From: Lycorma delicatula
Lineage: Eukaryota > Arthropoda > Insecta > Hemiptera > Fulgoridae
Reading direction: 5' to 3'
Assembly: GCF_047948215.1 (NCBI RefSeq)
Contig: NC_134455.1
Coordinates: 165,336,575 to 165,400,574 of the forward strand
DNA: 64,000 bases
The notes below the pieces were generated by a model. That model had not been told where the DNA came from. It made no database searches and saw only the letters and a program-made list of their open reading frames with translations. Of this stretch, positions 57,601 to 60,633 are shown piece after piece. The position numbers were made by a program, and so were the translations under genes. How positions within the stretch are numbered: position 1 is the stretch's first letter; every line of letters starts with the position of its first letter.

Positions 57601-58268
57601 TTAATGATGTCATTGGTAAATAATCAGGACATTGTTGAAAATACGTTTAAGAAATTTGTAAACTATATGGTAAATAGGTTGCTGATGCCTGATTAAATGT
57701 GTTTATCTTGTTTCAATTTGTATTTTCTTTTTTTTAAGTCATTCAGTTTTCTTTCCTTTTTCAGTCAGCTTTTCTTTTCAGATTTTTTTCTTTTTTTTGG
57801 TTAATTACTATTGTAAGCTTCTACTTGGTTGATGAATGCCAGGTACAGAGAGTTAGATAGCCTTGATGCTTGTGTAGGAGATTAATTTACTTGTTTTTGT
57901 AGCCTTAGAGTTTTCATATATCTTAGTCTAAGTAAATGGCACCAACTTTTAGTTGCTCTACTAACTTCTTTTGGATAAATTTTACTATGAACTTGGTTCT
58001 GTGTATGTTCATATTAGCAAATAAGTTATTTTTAGACATTTGTATTCATCTTTCTTTTTACTGGTAATAATTACTTTAAAAATTTATGAATTTTATGTAC
58101 CATACTACATTTATATACTTTGAGTAAAGTAATAATTTTTATTTTTAGGTTCTTGATTCAAACATGGATCTACGAACAGTTCGTCATTTTATATGGAAGT
58201 CACCTACAGATTTAATGTTACATTATAGACCATTAAAAAATGTACAGAACTCTGTTCAAAAAACTTAG
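6597..58268 (+). CDS. WDR48: WDR48/UAF1 homologue, complete, 13 coding exons
   Basis: The product is a WD40 scaffold that binds and activates the deubiquitinase USP1 (and USP12/USP46), which in animals acts on FANCD2 and PCNA in DNA repair; that role is family knowledge. Seen here: 13 exons joined at GT-AG sites in one frame give 672 residues (48+226+213+141+155+186+201+108+103+142+192+184+120 nt). WD40 signatures run through residues about 17-390, for example [41 protein letters not shown] and [16 protein letters not shown]. The WDR48-specific ancillary and C-terminal SUMO-like part follows ([36 protein letters not shown]). The start at 6597 is preceded by an A-rich context and gives the expected short N-terminus ending GRKKVQ. 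No exon carries a stop or frameshift, so the gene looks functional. It spans 51.7 kb because its introns hold many mobile elements. Confidence 0.96.
6645..8329. other. WDR48 intron 1, 5' part
   Basis: AT-rich intron with no recognised element; poly-A and poly-T runs only. Confidence 0.5.
8330..9430 (-). mobile_element. mariner-type transposase relic (HTH + DDD)
   Basis: Antisense to WDR48 in intron 1. Reading down from 9430: a helix-turn-helix start ([18 protein letters not shown]), then KRNFSEKP- and [21 protein letters not shown] segments. The first catalytic aspartate lies in [20 protein letters not shown] (about 8915-8850), the second in IYFQQDGTT (about 8655-8630), and the third region in [10 protein letters not shown] (about 8600-8565). 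The tail ends TKGAHVKLV. The spacing between the second and third aspartates is shortened by a deletion and several frames are broken. No terminal inverted repeats are evident. Confidence 0.75.
9431..9799. other. WDR48 intron 1, 3' end
   Basis: AT-rich sequence leading into the exon 2 acceptor; nothing else seen. Confidence 0.5.
9800..10025 (+). CDS. WDR48: WDR48 exon 2 (residues 17-91)
   Basis: Acceptor TTGATCAG, donor T|GTAAGT, phase 1 exit. It encodes [18 protein letters not shown], then the first WD40 blade with [11 protein letters not shown], and [17 protein letters not shown]. These are near-invariant WDR48 segments; the DWVNDIV stretch belongs to the propeller face of the family. A different-frame 123-codon ORF over this exon is a shadow. 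Confidence 0.95.
10026..10945. other. WDR48 intron 2
   Basis: 920-nt AT-rich intron, GTAAGT to CACAG, with no repeat or ORF of interest. Confidence 0.8.
10946..11158 (+). CDS. WDR48: WDR48 exon 3 (residues 92-162)
   Basis: Acceptor TTTTCACAG, donor A|GTGAGT, phase 1 on both sides. It encodes two blades: [18 protein letters not shown] with [18 protein letters not shown], then [18 protein letters not shown] and [11 protein letters not shown]. This is the most conserved stretch of the protein, and the frame is open throughout. Confidence 0.96.
11159..12944. other. WDR48 intron 3, 5' part
   Basis: AT-rich; nothing recognised. ORFs at 11974-12234 and 12922-12734 look like chance. Confidence 0.5.
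12945..13036 (+). repeat. SINE 3' end with A-tail
   Basis: Begins inside the B box (TTTGAATCC), continues CGGTCAGGCATGGCATTTTC and a body containing TTCATTTCATCCTCTCAAG, and ends ACGGTAGT followed by ten A residues. The 5' half is missing. The A-tail sits directly against the transposase fragment that follows. Confidence 0.65.
13037..13560 (-). mobile_element. Tc1/mariner transposase N-terminal fragment
   Basis: Minus strand, 107-codon open part (13467-13144): [15 protein letters not shown] and [13 protein letters not shown], then a second helix-turn-helix [20 protein letters not shown] with [18 protein letters not shown]. After a break, [11 protein letters not shown] (about 13106-13070) carries the first catalytic aspartate. 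Everything downstream of that, including the second and third acidic residues, is absent, so the fragment is inactive. Confidence 0.75.
13561..14694. other. WDR48 intron 3, middle
   Basis: Slightly less AT-rich near 13620-13720, but no coding or repeat signature recognised. Confidence 0.45.
14695..14790 (+). repeat. tRNA-derived SINE
   Basis: Head CCACAGTGGAGTGATAATG (A-box-like), then CCTTTCATCTGGAGATCTCA and a B box GGTTTGAATCC at 14739-14749, then TGGTCAGGCATGTCATTTTTC. Same layout as the copies at 4925 and 12945. Confidence 0.65.
14791..15516. other. WDR48 intron 3, 3' part
   Basis: AT-rich, no feature seen before the exon 4 acceptor. Confidence 0.5.
15517..15657 (+). CDS. WDR48: WDR48 exon 4 (residues 163-209)
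   Basis: Acceptor TACCTTCAG, donor G|GTAAGT, phase 1 on both sides. It encodes [16 protein letters not shown], then the blade [16 protein letters not shown] with [11 protein letters not shown]. Reading through the donor gives the 76-codon ORF starting at 15561; its tail is intron. Confidence 0.95.
15658..16845. other. WDR48 intron 4, 5' part
   Basis: AT-rich, no element recognised. Confidence 0.5.
16853..17148. mobile_element. 296-bp MITE with long terminal inverted repeats
   Basis: Left end GTGAGCCTGAACGTCCTCAA (from 16860) and onward through a stretch containing CAAATTGAAGTATGTTGAAA is repeated inverted at the right end (to about 17142), giving arms of about 70 bp with few mismatches. A candidate 7-bp target duplication TAATTTT lies at 16846-16852 and 17149-17155. 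No coding capacity. The superfamily is unclear; 7-8 bp duplications suggest hAT-like, but that is inference. Confidence 0.8.
17156..17818. other. WDR48 intron 4 spacer
   Basis: AT-rich between the MITE and LINE copy A; nothing seen. Confidence 0.5.
17819..21058 (-). mobile_element. RTE-like LINE, copy A, nearly full length
   Basis: Minus-strand non-LTR retrotransposon. The poly-A tail (T-run 17819-17828) follows the stop codon after only four bases, so there is practically no 3'UTR. The 5' end near 21058 is slightly shorter than copies B and C. It encodes one polyprotein: an APE-type endonuclease, then reverse transcriptase. Related insect proteins are often auto-annotated 'craniofacial development protein 2-like' or RTE endonuclease-reverse transcriptase; the clade call is from memory. 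It lies antisense in intron 4. It is the best-preserved element in the window. Confidence 0.85.
17833..20922 (-). pseudogene. copy A endonuclease-reverse transcriptase ORF
   Basis: The N-terminal piece (20922-20413) carries the endonuclease start: [31 protein letters not shown] and [14 protein letters not shown]. The main 634-codon piece (20220-18316) holds the endonuclease end ([24 protein letters not shown]) and the [30 protein letters not shown] (about residue 442), [17 protein letters not shown] (about 498) and [12 protein letters not shown] (about 541). The last piece (18294-17833) ends [17 protein letters not shown]. All three are in the same frame. By comparison with copies B and C, the breaks are a 1-nt and a 2-nt deletion that compensate (near 20430 and 20290) and one CGA-to-TGA change at about 18316. 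That little damage suggests a young insertion. Confidence 0.85.
21059..21899. other. WDR48 intron 4 spacer
   Basis: AT-rich, no coding or repeat feature recognised before the hairpin. Confidence 0.5.
21900..21952. repeat. perfect 25-bp hairpin, 3-nt loop
   Basis: Arms 21900-21924 and 21928-21952 are exact reverse complements around loop GGA (core CTGGATTGTTCAATTAATG). Base pairing stops at once outside the arms. Confidence 0.95.
22040..23812 (+). mobile_element. I-like LINE fragment with RNase H
   Basis: 5'-truncated, decayed ORF2. It begins within the RT at [15 protein letters not shown] (about 22070). [19 protein letters not shown] and [15 protein letters not shown] follow in a 97-codon open frame (22141-22434), then [16 protein letters not shown] in a shifted frame. 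A 244-codon open frame (23075-23809) holds an RNase H domain: [26 protein letters not shown], and [20 protein letters not shown] with the His/Asp end motif. Its C-terminus has a Cys/His cluster (CIRCDS...LRHILVVC). RT plus RNase H is typical of the I clade and some relatives. Several frameshifts lie between 22435 and 23075. Confidence 0.75.
23874..25081 (+). pseudogene. R1-like ORF2 C-terminal half, one frameshift
   Basis: Opens in the RT domain: [36 protein letters not shown], then the catalytic [16 protein letters not shown] (about 24035) and [16 protein letters not shown] likely 1-nt deletion near 24241 shifts it into the frame used to the end: [68 protein letters not shown], and a terminal zinc-finger-like [20 protein letters not shown] (C-x2-C-x7-H-x4-C) before the stop at 25079-25081. 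The AYADD box and C-terminal CCHC are standard for R1/TRAS/SART-type LINEs. Apart from the frameshift it is open for 1.2 kb. Confidence 0.85.
25659..26192 (+). repeat. two-unit 267-bp tandem repeat in LINE 3' tail
   Basis: Unit 1 at 25659-25925 and unit 2 at 25926-26192 start TCCGTTGTCTTC-TTCTGAAG and end GTTCTC(G/A)ATAAGA. They match at most positions, including GGGGCATCTGCATCGGTGG and GGTGGTGTAGAGACC. Confidence 0.9.
26310..26797. mobile_element. inverted-repeat element of about 490 bp
   Basis: The left arm, with CATAACCTATTCTACAAGAA and AATAATGGAAAAGTTCATTT, is repeated inverted at the right (about 26757-26710). The outer ends (GGGTGTATCAC and, inverted, GTCGTGTTACAC) are weaker and are each flanked by TA. 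No ORF. It could be a MITE or a remnant of a larger TA-targeting element. Confidence 0.6.
26798..27659. other. WDR48 intron 4, 3' end
   Basis: AT-rich, no element recognised. Confidence 0.5.
27660..27814 (+). CDS. WDR48: WDR48 exon 5 (residues 210-261)
   Basis: Acceptor TTTTTTCAG, donor TTG|GTGAGT, phase 1 in and 0 out. It encodes [16 protein letters not shown] and the classic blade [18 protein letters not shown], then [10 protein letters not shown]. It follows the 12-kb intron 4, yet joins exon 4 in frame at the split glycine codon. Confidence 0.95.
27998..28756. mobile_element. fold-back mariner derivative
   Basis: TA-flanked (27996-27997 and 28757-28758). Ends TGAGGGCAGTTCAGAAAGTA and, inverted, TGAGGGTGGTTCAGAAAGTA. 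Similarity between the arms continues inward for about 230-245 bp (27998-28245 against 28530-28756), far beyond a normal mariner terminal repeat. Both arms contain the C-terminal coding end of a transposase: [13 protein letters not shown] on the minus strand of the left arm and [13 protein letters not shown] on the plus strand of the right. The middle keeps [11 protein letters not shown] (minus), the third catalytic aspartate region. So it is two 3' ends joined head to head around a remnant, with no intact gene. Confidence 0.85.
28757..29902. other. WDR48 intron 5 spacer
   Basis: AT-rich with long T runs (29100-29240); nothing else recognised. Confidence 0.5.
29903..32262 (-). mobile_element. 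RTE-like LINE, copy B, 3' portion
   Basis: Same family and orientation as copy A. Poly-A tail (T-run 29903-29912) directly follows the C-terminal codons. Open pieces: 30593-29976 (RT tail with [39 protein letters not shown]), 31113-30841 ([17 protein letters not shown]) and 32096-31188 ([33 protein letters not shown]). The RT active site is recognisable but broken by stops. A segment of about 60 bp found in copy A near 19680-19740 is deleted near 31757. Confidence 0.85.
32263..33688 (-). mobile_element. RTE-like LINE, copy B, 5' portion with duplicated segment
   Basis: At 32263 the sequence jumps back. It re-enters the family at the point equivalent to copy A position about 19640, so the segment equivalent to copy A 19640-20225 is present twice (about 31720-32262 and 32263-32840). 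It then runs through the endonuclease region to the 5' end at about 33688, shared with copy C (ATGAATCATGAGAC on the minus strand). The two versions of the duplicated segment differ at many positions. Coding is heavily broken. Confidence 0.8.
33943..34128 (+). CDS. WDR48: WDR48 exon 6 (residues 262-323)
   Basis: Acceptor GATATGTAG, donor TGG|GTATTA, phase 0 on both sides. It encodes [37 protein letters not shown] and [13 protein letters not shown]. The blade with SGGRDR and the ICEE-APVLKM motif are diagnostic of WDR48 among WD40 proteins. Confidence 0.94.
34129..34859. other. WDR48 intron 6, 5' part
   Basis: AT-rich; 34390-34560 is less so (GAGGACTTGAACCGGACTGG and similar) but matches nothing I recognise. 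Confidence 0.4.
34860..35350 (+). mobile_element. mariner transposase N-terminal relic
   Basis: Broken reading of the mariner helix-turn-helix region: [18 protein letters not shown] start, SGQPAEID, then [16 protein letters not shown], [20 protein letters not shown] and [11 protein letters not shown]. The catalytic half is missing. Stops and shifts throughout; old and inactive. Confidence 0.6.
35658..35858 (+). CDS. WDR48: WDR48 exon 7 (residues 324-390)
   Basis: Acceptor CTTATTTCAG, donor AAG|GTAAAA, phase 0 on both sides. The first part is variable and acidic ([11 protein letters not shown]). It is followed by conserved [18 protein letters not shown] and [18 protein letters not shown], the last propeller strands. 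A 66-codon ORF crossing the acceptor in another frame is a shadow. Confidence 0.94.
35859..36949. other. WDR48 intron 7, 5' part
   Basis: AT-rich. From about 36630 (TATAGTGATATCGGATATAG) it may contain the 5' terminal repeat of the Tigger relic that follows, but I cannot match both ends. Confidence 0.35.
36950..38450 (+). mobile_element. Tigger/pogo transposase relic
   Basis: CENP-B-like N-terminus in broken frames: [20 protein letters not shown] then [19 protein letters not shown] (about 36975-37110), followed by a second DNA-binding part with [20 protein letters not shown]. The DDE domain is best kept in the 109-codon open frame at 37641: [39 protein letters not shown] (catalytic aspartate) and [16 protein letters not shown]. 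The acidic C-terminus ([15 protein letters not shown]) is near 38270. The third acidic residue and much of the first part are damaged. Confidence 0.8.
38451..39135. other. WDR48 intron 7 spacer
   Basis: AT-rich with AAATAAAT-type repeats (38540-38640). The stretch ATTATAGC..GGTCCCTTGG near 38710-38750 may be the 3' end of the Tigger element. Confidence 0.35.
39136..39400 (+). mobile_element. transposase N-terminal HTH fragment
   Basis: 79-codon frame (39136-39375) with [13 protein letters not shown] and [20 protein letters not shown] followed by KSF. The spacing resembles the N-terminal helix-turn-helix found on insect mariner-type transposases (DUF4817-like: Y...N..EA..LY...P.R..PN...F). 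A second frame (39155-39391) continues the match weakly. No catalytic part. Identification is tentative. Confidence 0.4.
39401..39864. other. WDR48 intron 7 spacer
   Basis: No feature recognised. Confidence 0.45.
39865..40155 (+). repeat. tRNA-derived SINE, near full length
   Basis: Head GGGCTGGTCTGGTGGTTTAC (A-box-like, 39870-39889), B box GGTTCAAATCC exactly at 39931-39941, then a body of about 200 bp ending near GATGTTCCAGAGACTAAAC and an A-rich tail (40140-40158). A and B boxes about 60 nt apart are the pol III promoter of tRNA-derived SINEs. It is a different family from the three short SINEs in this window, although both share TCATCCTC/TCTGAAG-AATACC near the 3' end. Confidence 0.75.
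40156..40917. other. WDR48 intron 7 spacer
   Basis: AT-rich, nothing recognised. Confidence 0.5.
40916..40960. repeat. A-run, (TA)n and (CA)n microsatellite
   Basis: About 13 A, then eleven TA units, then CACACACACC. Compound simple repeat. Confidence 0.95.
41101..41208 (+). CDS. WDR48: WDR48 exon 8 (residues 391-426)
   Basis: Acceptor GTTTGTTTAG, donor GGG|GTAAGT, phase 0. It encodes [18 protein letters not shown] and [18 protein letters not shown]. The FVPNWF-VDLKTG motif marks the start of the ancillary region that follows the propeller in WDR48. Confidence 0.94.
41209..41880. other. WDR48 intron 8
   Basis: 672-nt AT-rich intron, GTAAGT to TTTTAG, without features. Confidence 0.8.
41881..41983 (+). 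CDS. WDR48: WDR48 exon 9 (residues 427-460)
   Basis: Acceptor AAATTTTAG, donor G|GTGAAA, phase 0 in and 1 out. It encodes [18 protein letters not shown] and [16 protein letters not shown]. It matches the family segment MLTI-L---DCF-AWVS. Confidence 0.93.
41984..43914. other. WDR48 intron 9, 5' part
   Basis: AT-rich; a TATATTGTATTATATC-type low-complexity stretch at 43425-43490. No gene. Confidence 0.5.
43915..44720 (+). mobile_element. mariner (DD34D-type) relic
   Basis: Degenerate transposase in several frames. Pieces: [15 protein letters not shown] with [20 protein letters not shown], then [18 protein letters not shown] (first catalytic region, with the usual GDETW changed to KDKTW), [15 protein letters not shown] (second, about 44522-44566) and a [15 protein letters not shown] stretch with LRQWLASQ (third, about 44595-44655). 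Frameshifts are needed between pieces. It belongs to a different subgroup from the HTH-type elements in this window. Confidence 0.7.
44721..45030. other. WDR48 intron 9, 3' end
   Basis: AT-rich, nothing seen. Confidence 0.5.
45031..45172 (+). CDS. WDR48: WDR48 exon 10 (residues 461-507)
   Basis: Acceptor TTTGTTGTAG, donor AG|GTATTT, phase 1 in and 2 out. It encodes [17 protein letters not shown], a variable linker, and [15 protein letters not shown]. The LKALLE-W and VP-HTP-IF motifs are conserved. The linker between them is shorter than the equivalent vertebrate linker as I recall it. Confidence 0.92.
45173..46287. other. WDR48 intron 10
   Basis: 1115-nt AT-rich intron. No element recognised. 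Confidence 0.6.
46288..46479 (+). CDS. WDR48: WDR48 exon 11 (residues 508-571)
   Basis: Acceptor TTTTCTAG, donor AA|GTTAGT, phase 2 on both sides. It encodes [51 protein letters not shown] and SGVKSLKK, very close to other animals. The donor is the less common GTTAGT, chosen because only it joins exon 12 in frame as KDRL. Confidence 0.93.
46524..49788 (+). mobile_element. RTE-like LINE, copy C, full length but dead
   Basis: Third copy of the family, in the same orientation as WDR48, starting 45 bp inside intron 11. The 5' end shares ATGAATCATGAGAC with copy B. It reads from the endonuclease ([48 protein letters not shown]) through [18 protein letters not shown] and [15 protein letters not shown] to [16 protein letters not shown] and [20 protein letters not shown]. 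More than ten stops and frameshifts; the FADD box is altered (QFAVDV). The end SNQSND is preserved near 49785. Confidence 0.85.
49800..51635. other. WDR48 intron 11 spacer
   Basis: AT-rich; no coding or repeat family recognised. A short near-duplication of TATAGTATAATGTATAGC-like sequence lies just before the next element. Confidence 0.5.
51638..52763 (+). mobile_element. TA-flanked mariner-type element, internally deleted
   Basis: 1126 bp bounded by TA (51636-51637, 52764-52765). Terminal repeats: CAGGTTGATTTTTTAGTCCT on the left and, inverted, CAGAGTGATTTTTTAGTCCT on the right, continuing GT(C/T)ACCCAATT. A 243-codon frame (51796-52527) encodes transposase from the HTH ([39 protein letters not shown]) through the first aspartate in [17 protein letters not shown] to the second in [12 protein letters not shown]. 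At IISKGLWP (about 52473) a deletion removes the third-aspartate region and changes frame. The C-terminus resumes at about 52479 ([17 protein letters not shown] ... [10 protein letters not shown]). Without the third catalytic residue it cannot be autonomous. Confidence 0.88.
52766..53340. other. WDR48 intron 11 spacer
   Basis: AT-rich between two TA-flanked elements; nothing seen. Confidence 0.5.
53343..54649 (-). mobile_element. TA-flanked mariner-type element with complete DDD set
   Basis: 1307 bp bounded by TA (53341-53342, 54650-54651). Terminal repeats of about 24 bp: GGGTGTCCCATATAAAAAGC on the left and, inverted, GGGTGTCCCATATAAAACGC on the right. Minus-strand transposase starting at 54463 ([19 protein letters not shown], then [20 protein letters not shown], an N-terminal HTH of the DUF4817 kind). 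The first aspartate is in [18 protein letters not shown], the second in [12 protein letters not shown] and the third in [17 protein letters not shown] count 38 residues between the second and third. The frame is broken at about 54240 and again between 53869 and 53790, so it is not active as it stands. Confidence 0.9.
54715..56340 (-). mobile_element. old LINE relic (RT, probable endonuclease)
   Basis: The clear part is a 74-codon minus frame (55233-55009): [37 protein letters not shown] and FIHKKGDRD, the RT entry motif. Below it, in broken frames, follow [15 protein letters not shown] and [14 protein letters not shown] segments. Above it, [16 protein letters not shown] leads into the [13 protein letters not shown] (about 55930) and SDNIPIVI (about 55835) look like endonuclease remnants, the latter close to the SDH.P motif. 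The outer limits are uncertain. Confidence 0.5.
56376..56559 (+). CDS. WDR48: WDR48 exon 12 (residues 572-633)
   Basis: Acceptor GTGGTTGCAG, donor CAG|GTATGA, phase 2 in and 0 out. It encodes [18 protein letters not shown] and YEKVLG, a variable Ser/Pro/Asp/Glu-rich loop, then [13 protein letters not shown]. The loop position matches the disordered segment of vertebrate WDR48. Confidence 0.93.
56560..58148. other. WDR48 intron 12
   Basis: 1589-nt AT-rich intron, GTATGA to TTTTTAG. A near-direct repeat AATGATGTCATT-CAAGG at 57570-57615. No element recognised. Confidence 0.6.
58149..58268 (+). CDS. WDR48: WDR48 exon 13, C-terminus and stop
   Basis: Acceptor TTATTTTTAG. It encodes [31 protein letters not shown] and a short lysine-ended tail, stopping at TAG 58266-58268. 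The [15 protein letters not shown] motif is the end of the SUMO-like domain used for partner binding in the family. Confidence 0.95.
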   Translation, partial: VLDSNMDLRTVRHFIWKSPTDLMLHYRPLKNVQNSVQKT

Positions 58269-58519
58269 TTATTTATGTATTATTTTTATTTAGATAGTAA
58301 GAAATAATCAAACGTTTATATTTTATTGATATTAAATTTTAAAAAAAGAGATTAATGCAAAATAAGTTTCTGAATTAGACATAATTACTGCTTAAAATAG
58401 TTGAGCTACAACCATTAAAATGAAGTTTTGTTTTATAAGCATTATTGCGTATATTAAAAGTACAAAGAAGTCATTCCTTTAATACAATTTCTTCTAGAAA
58501 TGTCATTTTCCTTTTGCTA

Positions 58520-58525
58520 AATAAA
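58520..58525 (+). promoter_or_regulatory. candidate polyadenylation signal AATAAA (proximal)
   Basis: Exact AATAAA 252 nt after the stop codon. T-rich sequence follows. In such AT-rich DNA the hexamer also occurs by chance. Confidence 0.4.
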
Positions 58526-58658
58526 TTTTTTTTCAGTTATGTTTTAAATTTAAGCTTCTCTTATTGTTATTGTTTTTTTTTTTTAATATTACAAGGAATT
58601 ATTGTATTACTTAAAAAAATTTTTTGGAACATTTTTCTTATGTATGTATATATGAGCA

Positions 58659-58664
58659 AATAAA
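58659..58664 (+). promoter_or_regulatory. candidate polyadenylation signal AATAAA (distal)
   Basis: Exact AATAAA 391 nt after the stop, followed by a TTGTGTTC stretch typical of a downstream GU-rich element. It is the better of the two candidates. Confidence 0.45.
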
Positions 58665-58680
58665 TTGTGTTCATTAAATT

Positions 58681-60633
58681 TTATAAATAATTAGTTTCTA
58701 TTGTGAATAATTTAATGGCTTCATAAGGGATTAAAAATTACATTAACAGATAAATAAAAATTATGGTTTGAATATTTTTGGCATGAACAACCGGTTACAT
58801 ACCATCAAAAATCCCCTGTAAATTTTTGTTTCAACAATTAGGTGTCTTATTAGTGCAAACCTTCAGCCTCGAAAGATTAGAGGAGACACAAGAGTACCTA
58901 CGTATTCTGCACATTAAATCATTATAATTTGTTATGGTGTAAGTTCATGGGTTATTTTAAAGTCATTGATTAAAGACTGAAAATTATTGAATAATTATGA
59001 GAAAATTTATAATAAAATTTTATTTATAAAATAAATTGATTCAGTCTCATCCTAATAATAAAATATTTTAACTGAATTAAAAACATCAATAAAACTTATT
59101 ATTTAGACCTTTTTATTTTTTAAAAACACTTAATTATTTGATATTCTGTGAAATACATCAGAATGTAAAATGTGCAAATTTTCATTTTAAACATGAAATC
59201 TGGACAACTTTACACCTTACTTATGGTATTTAAGTCTGTTCTTGCATTTGTCTTTCATGTATTTCCACAGTTTTCATGGCTGAGTAGTAACTAATTGTTT
59301 AGTTTTCTCAAGATTATATAATTTTCTTATTCAGTGAAATTGTTTTTCAATTTATAAGCTGTTAATCTCTATAAAATAAGCACAAGTTCAGAATAGATAC
59401 TTTTAGATGAAAAATAGATTCTTTTGGTTTGCCAGATGAGCTGGTAAATTGTGATACATTTTTTTTCTACTGAGGTCTGTAATTGCAATTATATTTTTCA
59501 TTTATGGGTTGTCTGGGATTTTTCATAGCACACCTACTACATTACCTCAACTTACAGTTTATGAGGAATAAGAGGTCTTACTTTAATCAGCTAGTATCTT
59601 GACTGCCAGACTAGCTTTTTGTCTTCCAGATTGGAAAAGAGCTCACTGACATGGAAGCTTGACACCCAAGGCCTATTAAAGAAGCGGCTGGTTTGTCAGT
59701 TACCAGCAGAATGATACACCCACTAAAAGATCCTGAAATTGTGATTTATGACTTTCCTCAAAACCTAATGATAGGTTGATTTTTGGTCTACCGGACAGCA
59801 AGCTAGGCATGTCTGTTAGGCAGTTACTTGAGTATGTGGGTAGAATGCAAAGCCAGATGTCACTTTTCGTAGAGAATTTGAGAAAAATTGTCTAAAAACA
59901 GAGACAAAAAAAATTCCTTTTACCTTTTAACCTCTAAGAAAAATGAAATCTGTGTATACTATTCAATCAGGTAGCTTTAATAAGAGCAGATGAAATTGCA
60001 CATTTTGTTTCTACCTAACAATAACTGATGTTTTTATTGCTTTATCACAATTAATTCATATACTATATCTGAATAATTGATGATCTATTGTTACTAAACA
60101 ATAGCAGTCATACACACTGACCAAGTATATTGGTTCAGCTATCTTTATGAAAAATTCTTATAGGGATTATTTTTCATTTCATATCACATGACCTTTTAAT
60201 CTATGGTGCTGCTAGTAAGAAAAATGTTAAATATGAAAAACGTTTTAAAATATGCCTTGTGTAATATATGTGAAATATTTATAGATAACAATAATTATCA
60301 GTGCCCAACAATGAAAATGTTTCAGGCTCAAAAGTAGCTTATTCTTTTGTATTTCCATCTGCTGAATTCAAAAATCACAATAAAATGACCGATTAGCTCT
60401 TGCTTTTTTAGATACGACATGTCATGTTTTACCCAATCTACATTTTTAGTTTTGGAGTAATTTTGTTTTTGGAGTTGTCACACCTGTTAAATGACAAAAC
60501 ACAATGTTCTCCAGCCATTTGTAAACATTATTACTGTTGCTGTGACTGTGAGTTTCATATTGTTTGTGTTGTAATTAGTGCAGAATTTCTGGTTTTCAAG
60601 TGCTTTTGAAGTGAAAAATTTGTTAAATCAAAA
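58681..60633. other. downstream flank
   Basis: AT-rich. A less AT-rich stretch at 59560-59880 has no recognised coding. The last 200 bp may be the 5' part of the repeat family that follows. Confidence 0.4.

Larger units (their letters stand above)
58269..58680 (+). other. WDR48 3'UTR (predicted)
   Basis: AT-rich sequence after the WDR48 stop with no competing gene. Its likely end is set by the polyadenylation signals at 58520-58525 or 58659-58664. Extent is inferred. Confidence 0.55.

Noticed and set aside
58445..58663. 72-codon plus ORF after WDR48
   Set aside because: Phe/Leu-rich translation of the T-rich 3'UTR; nothing recognisable.
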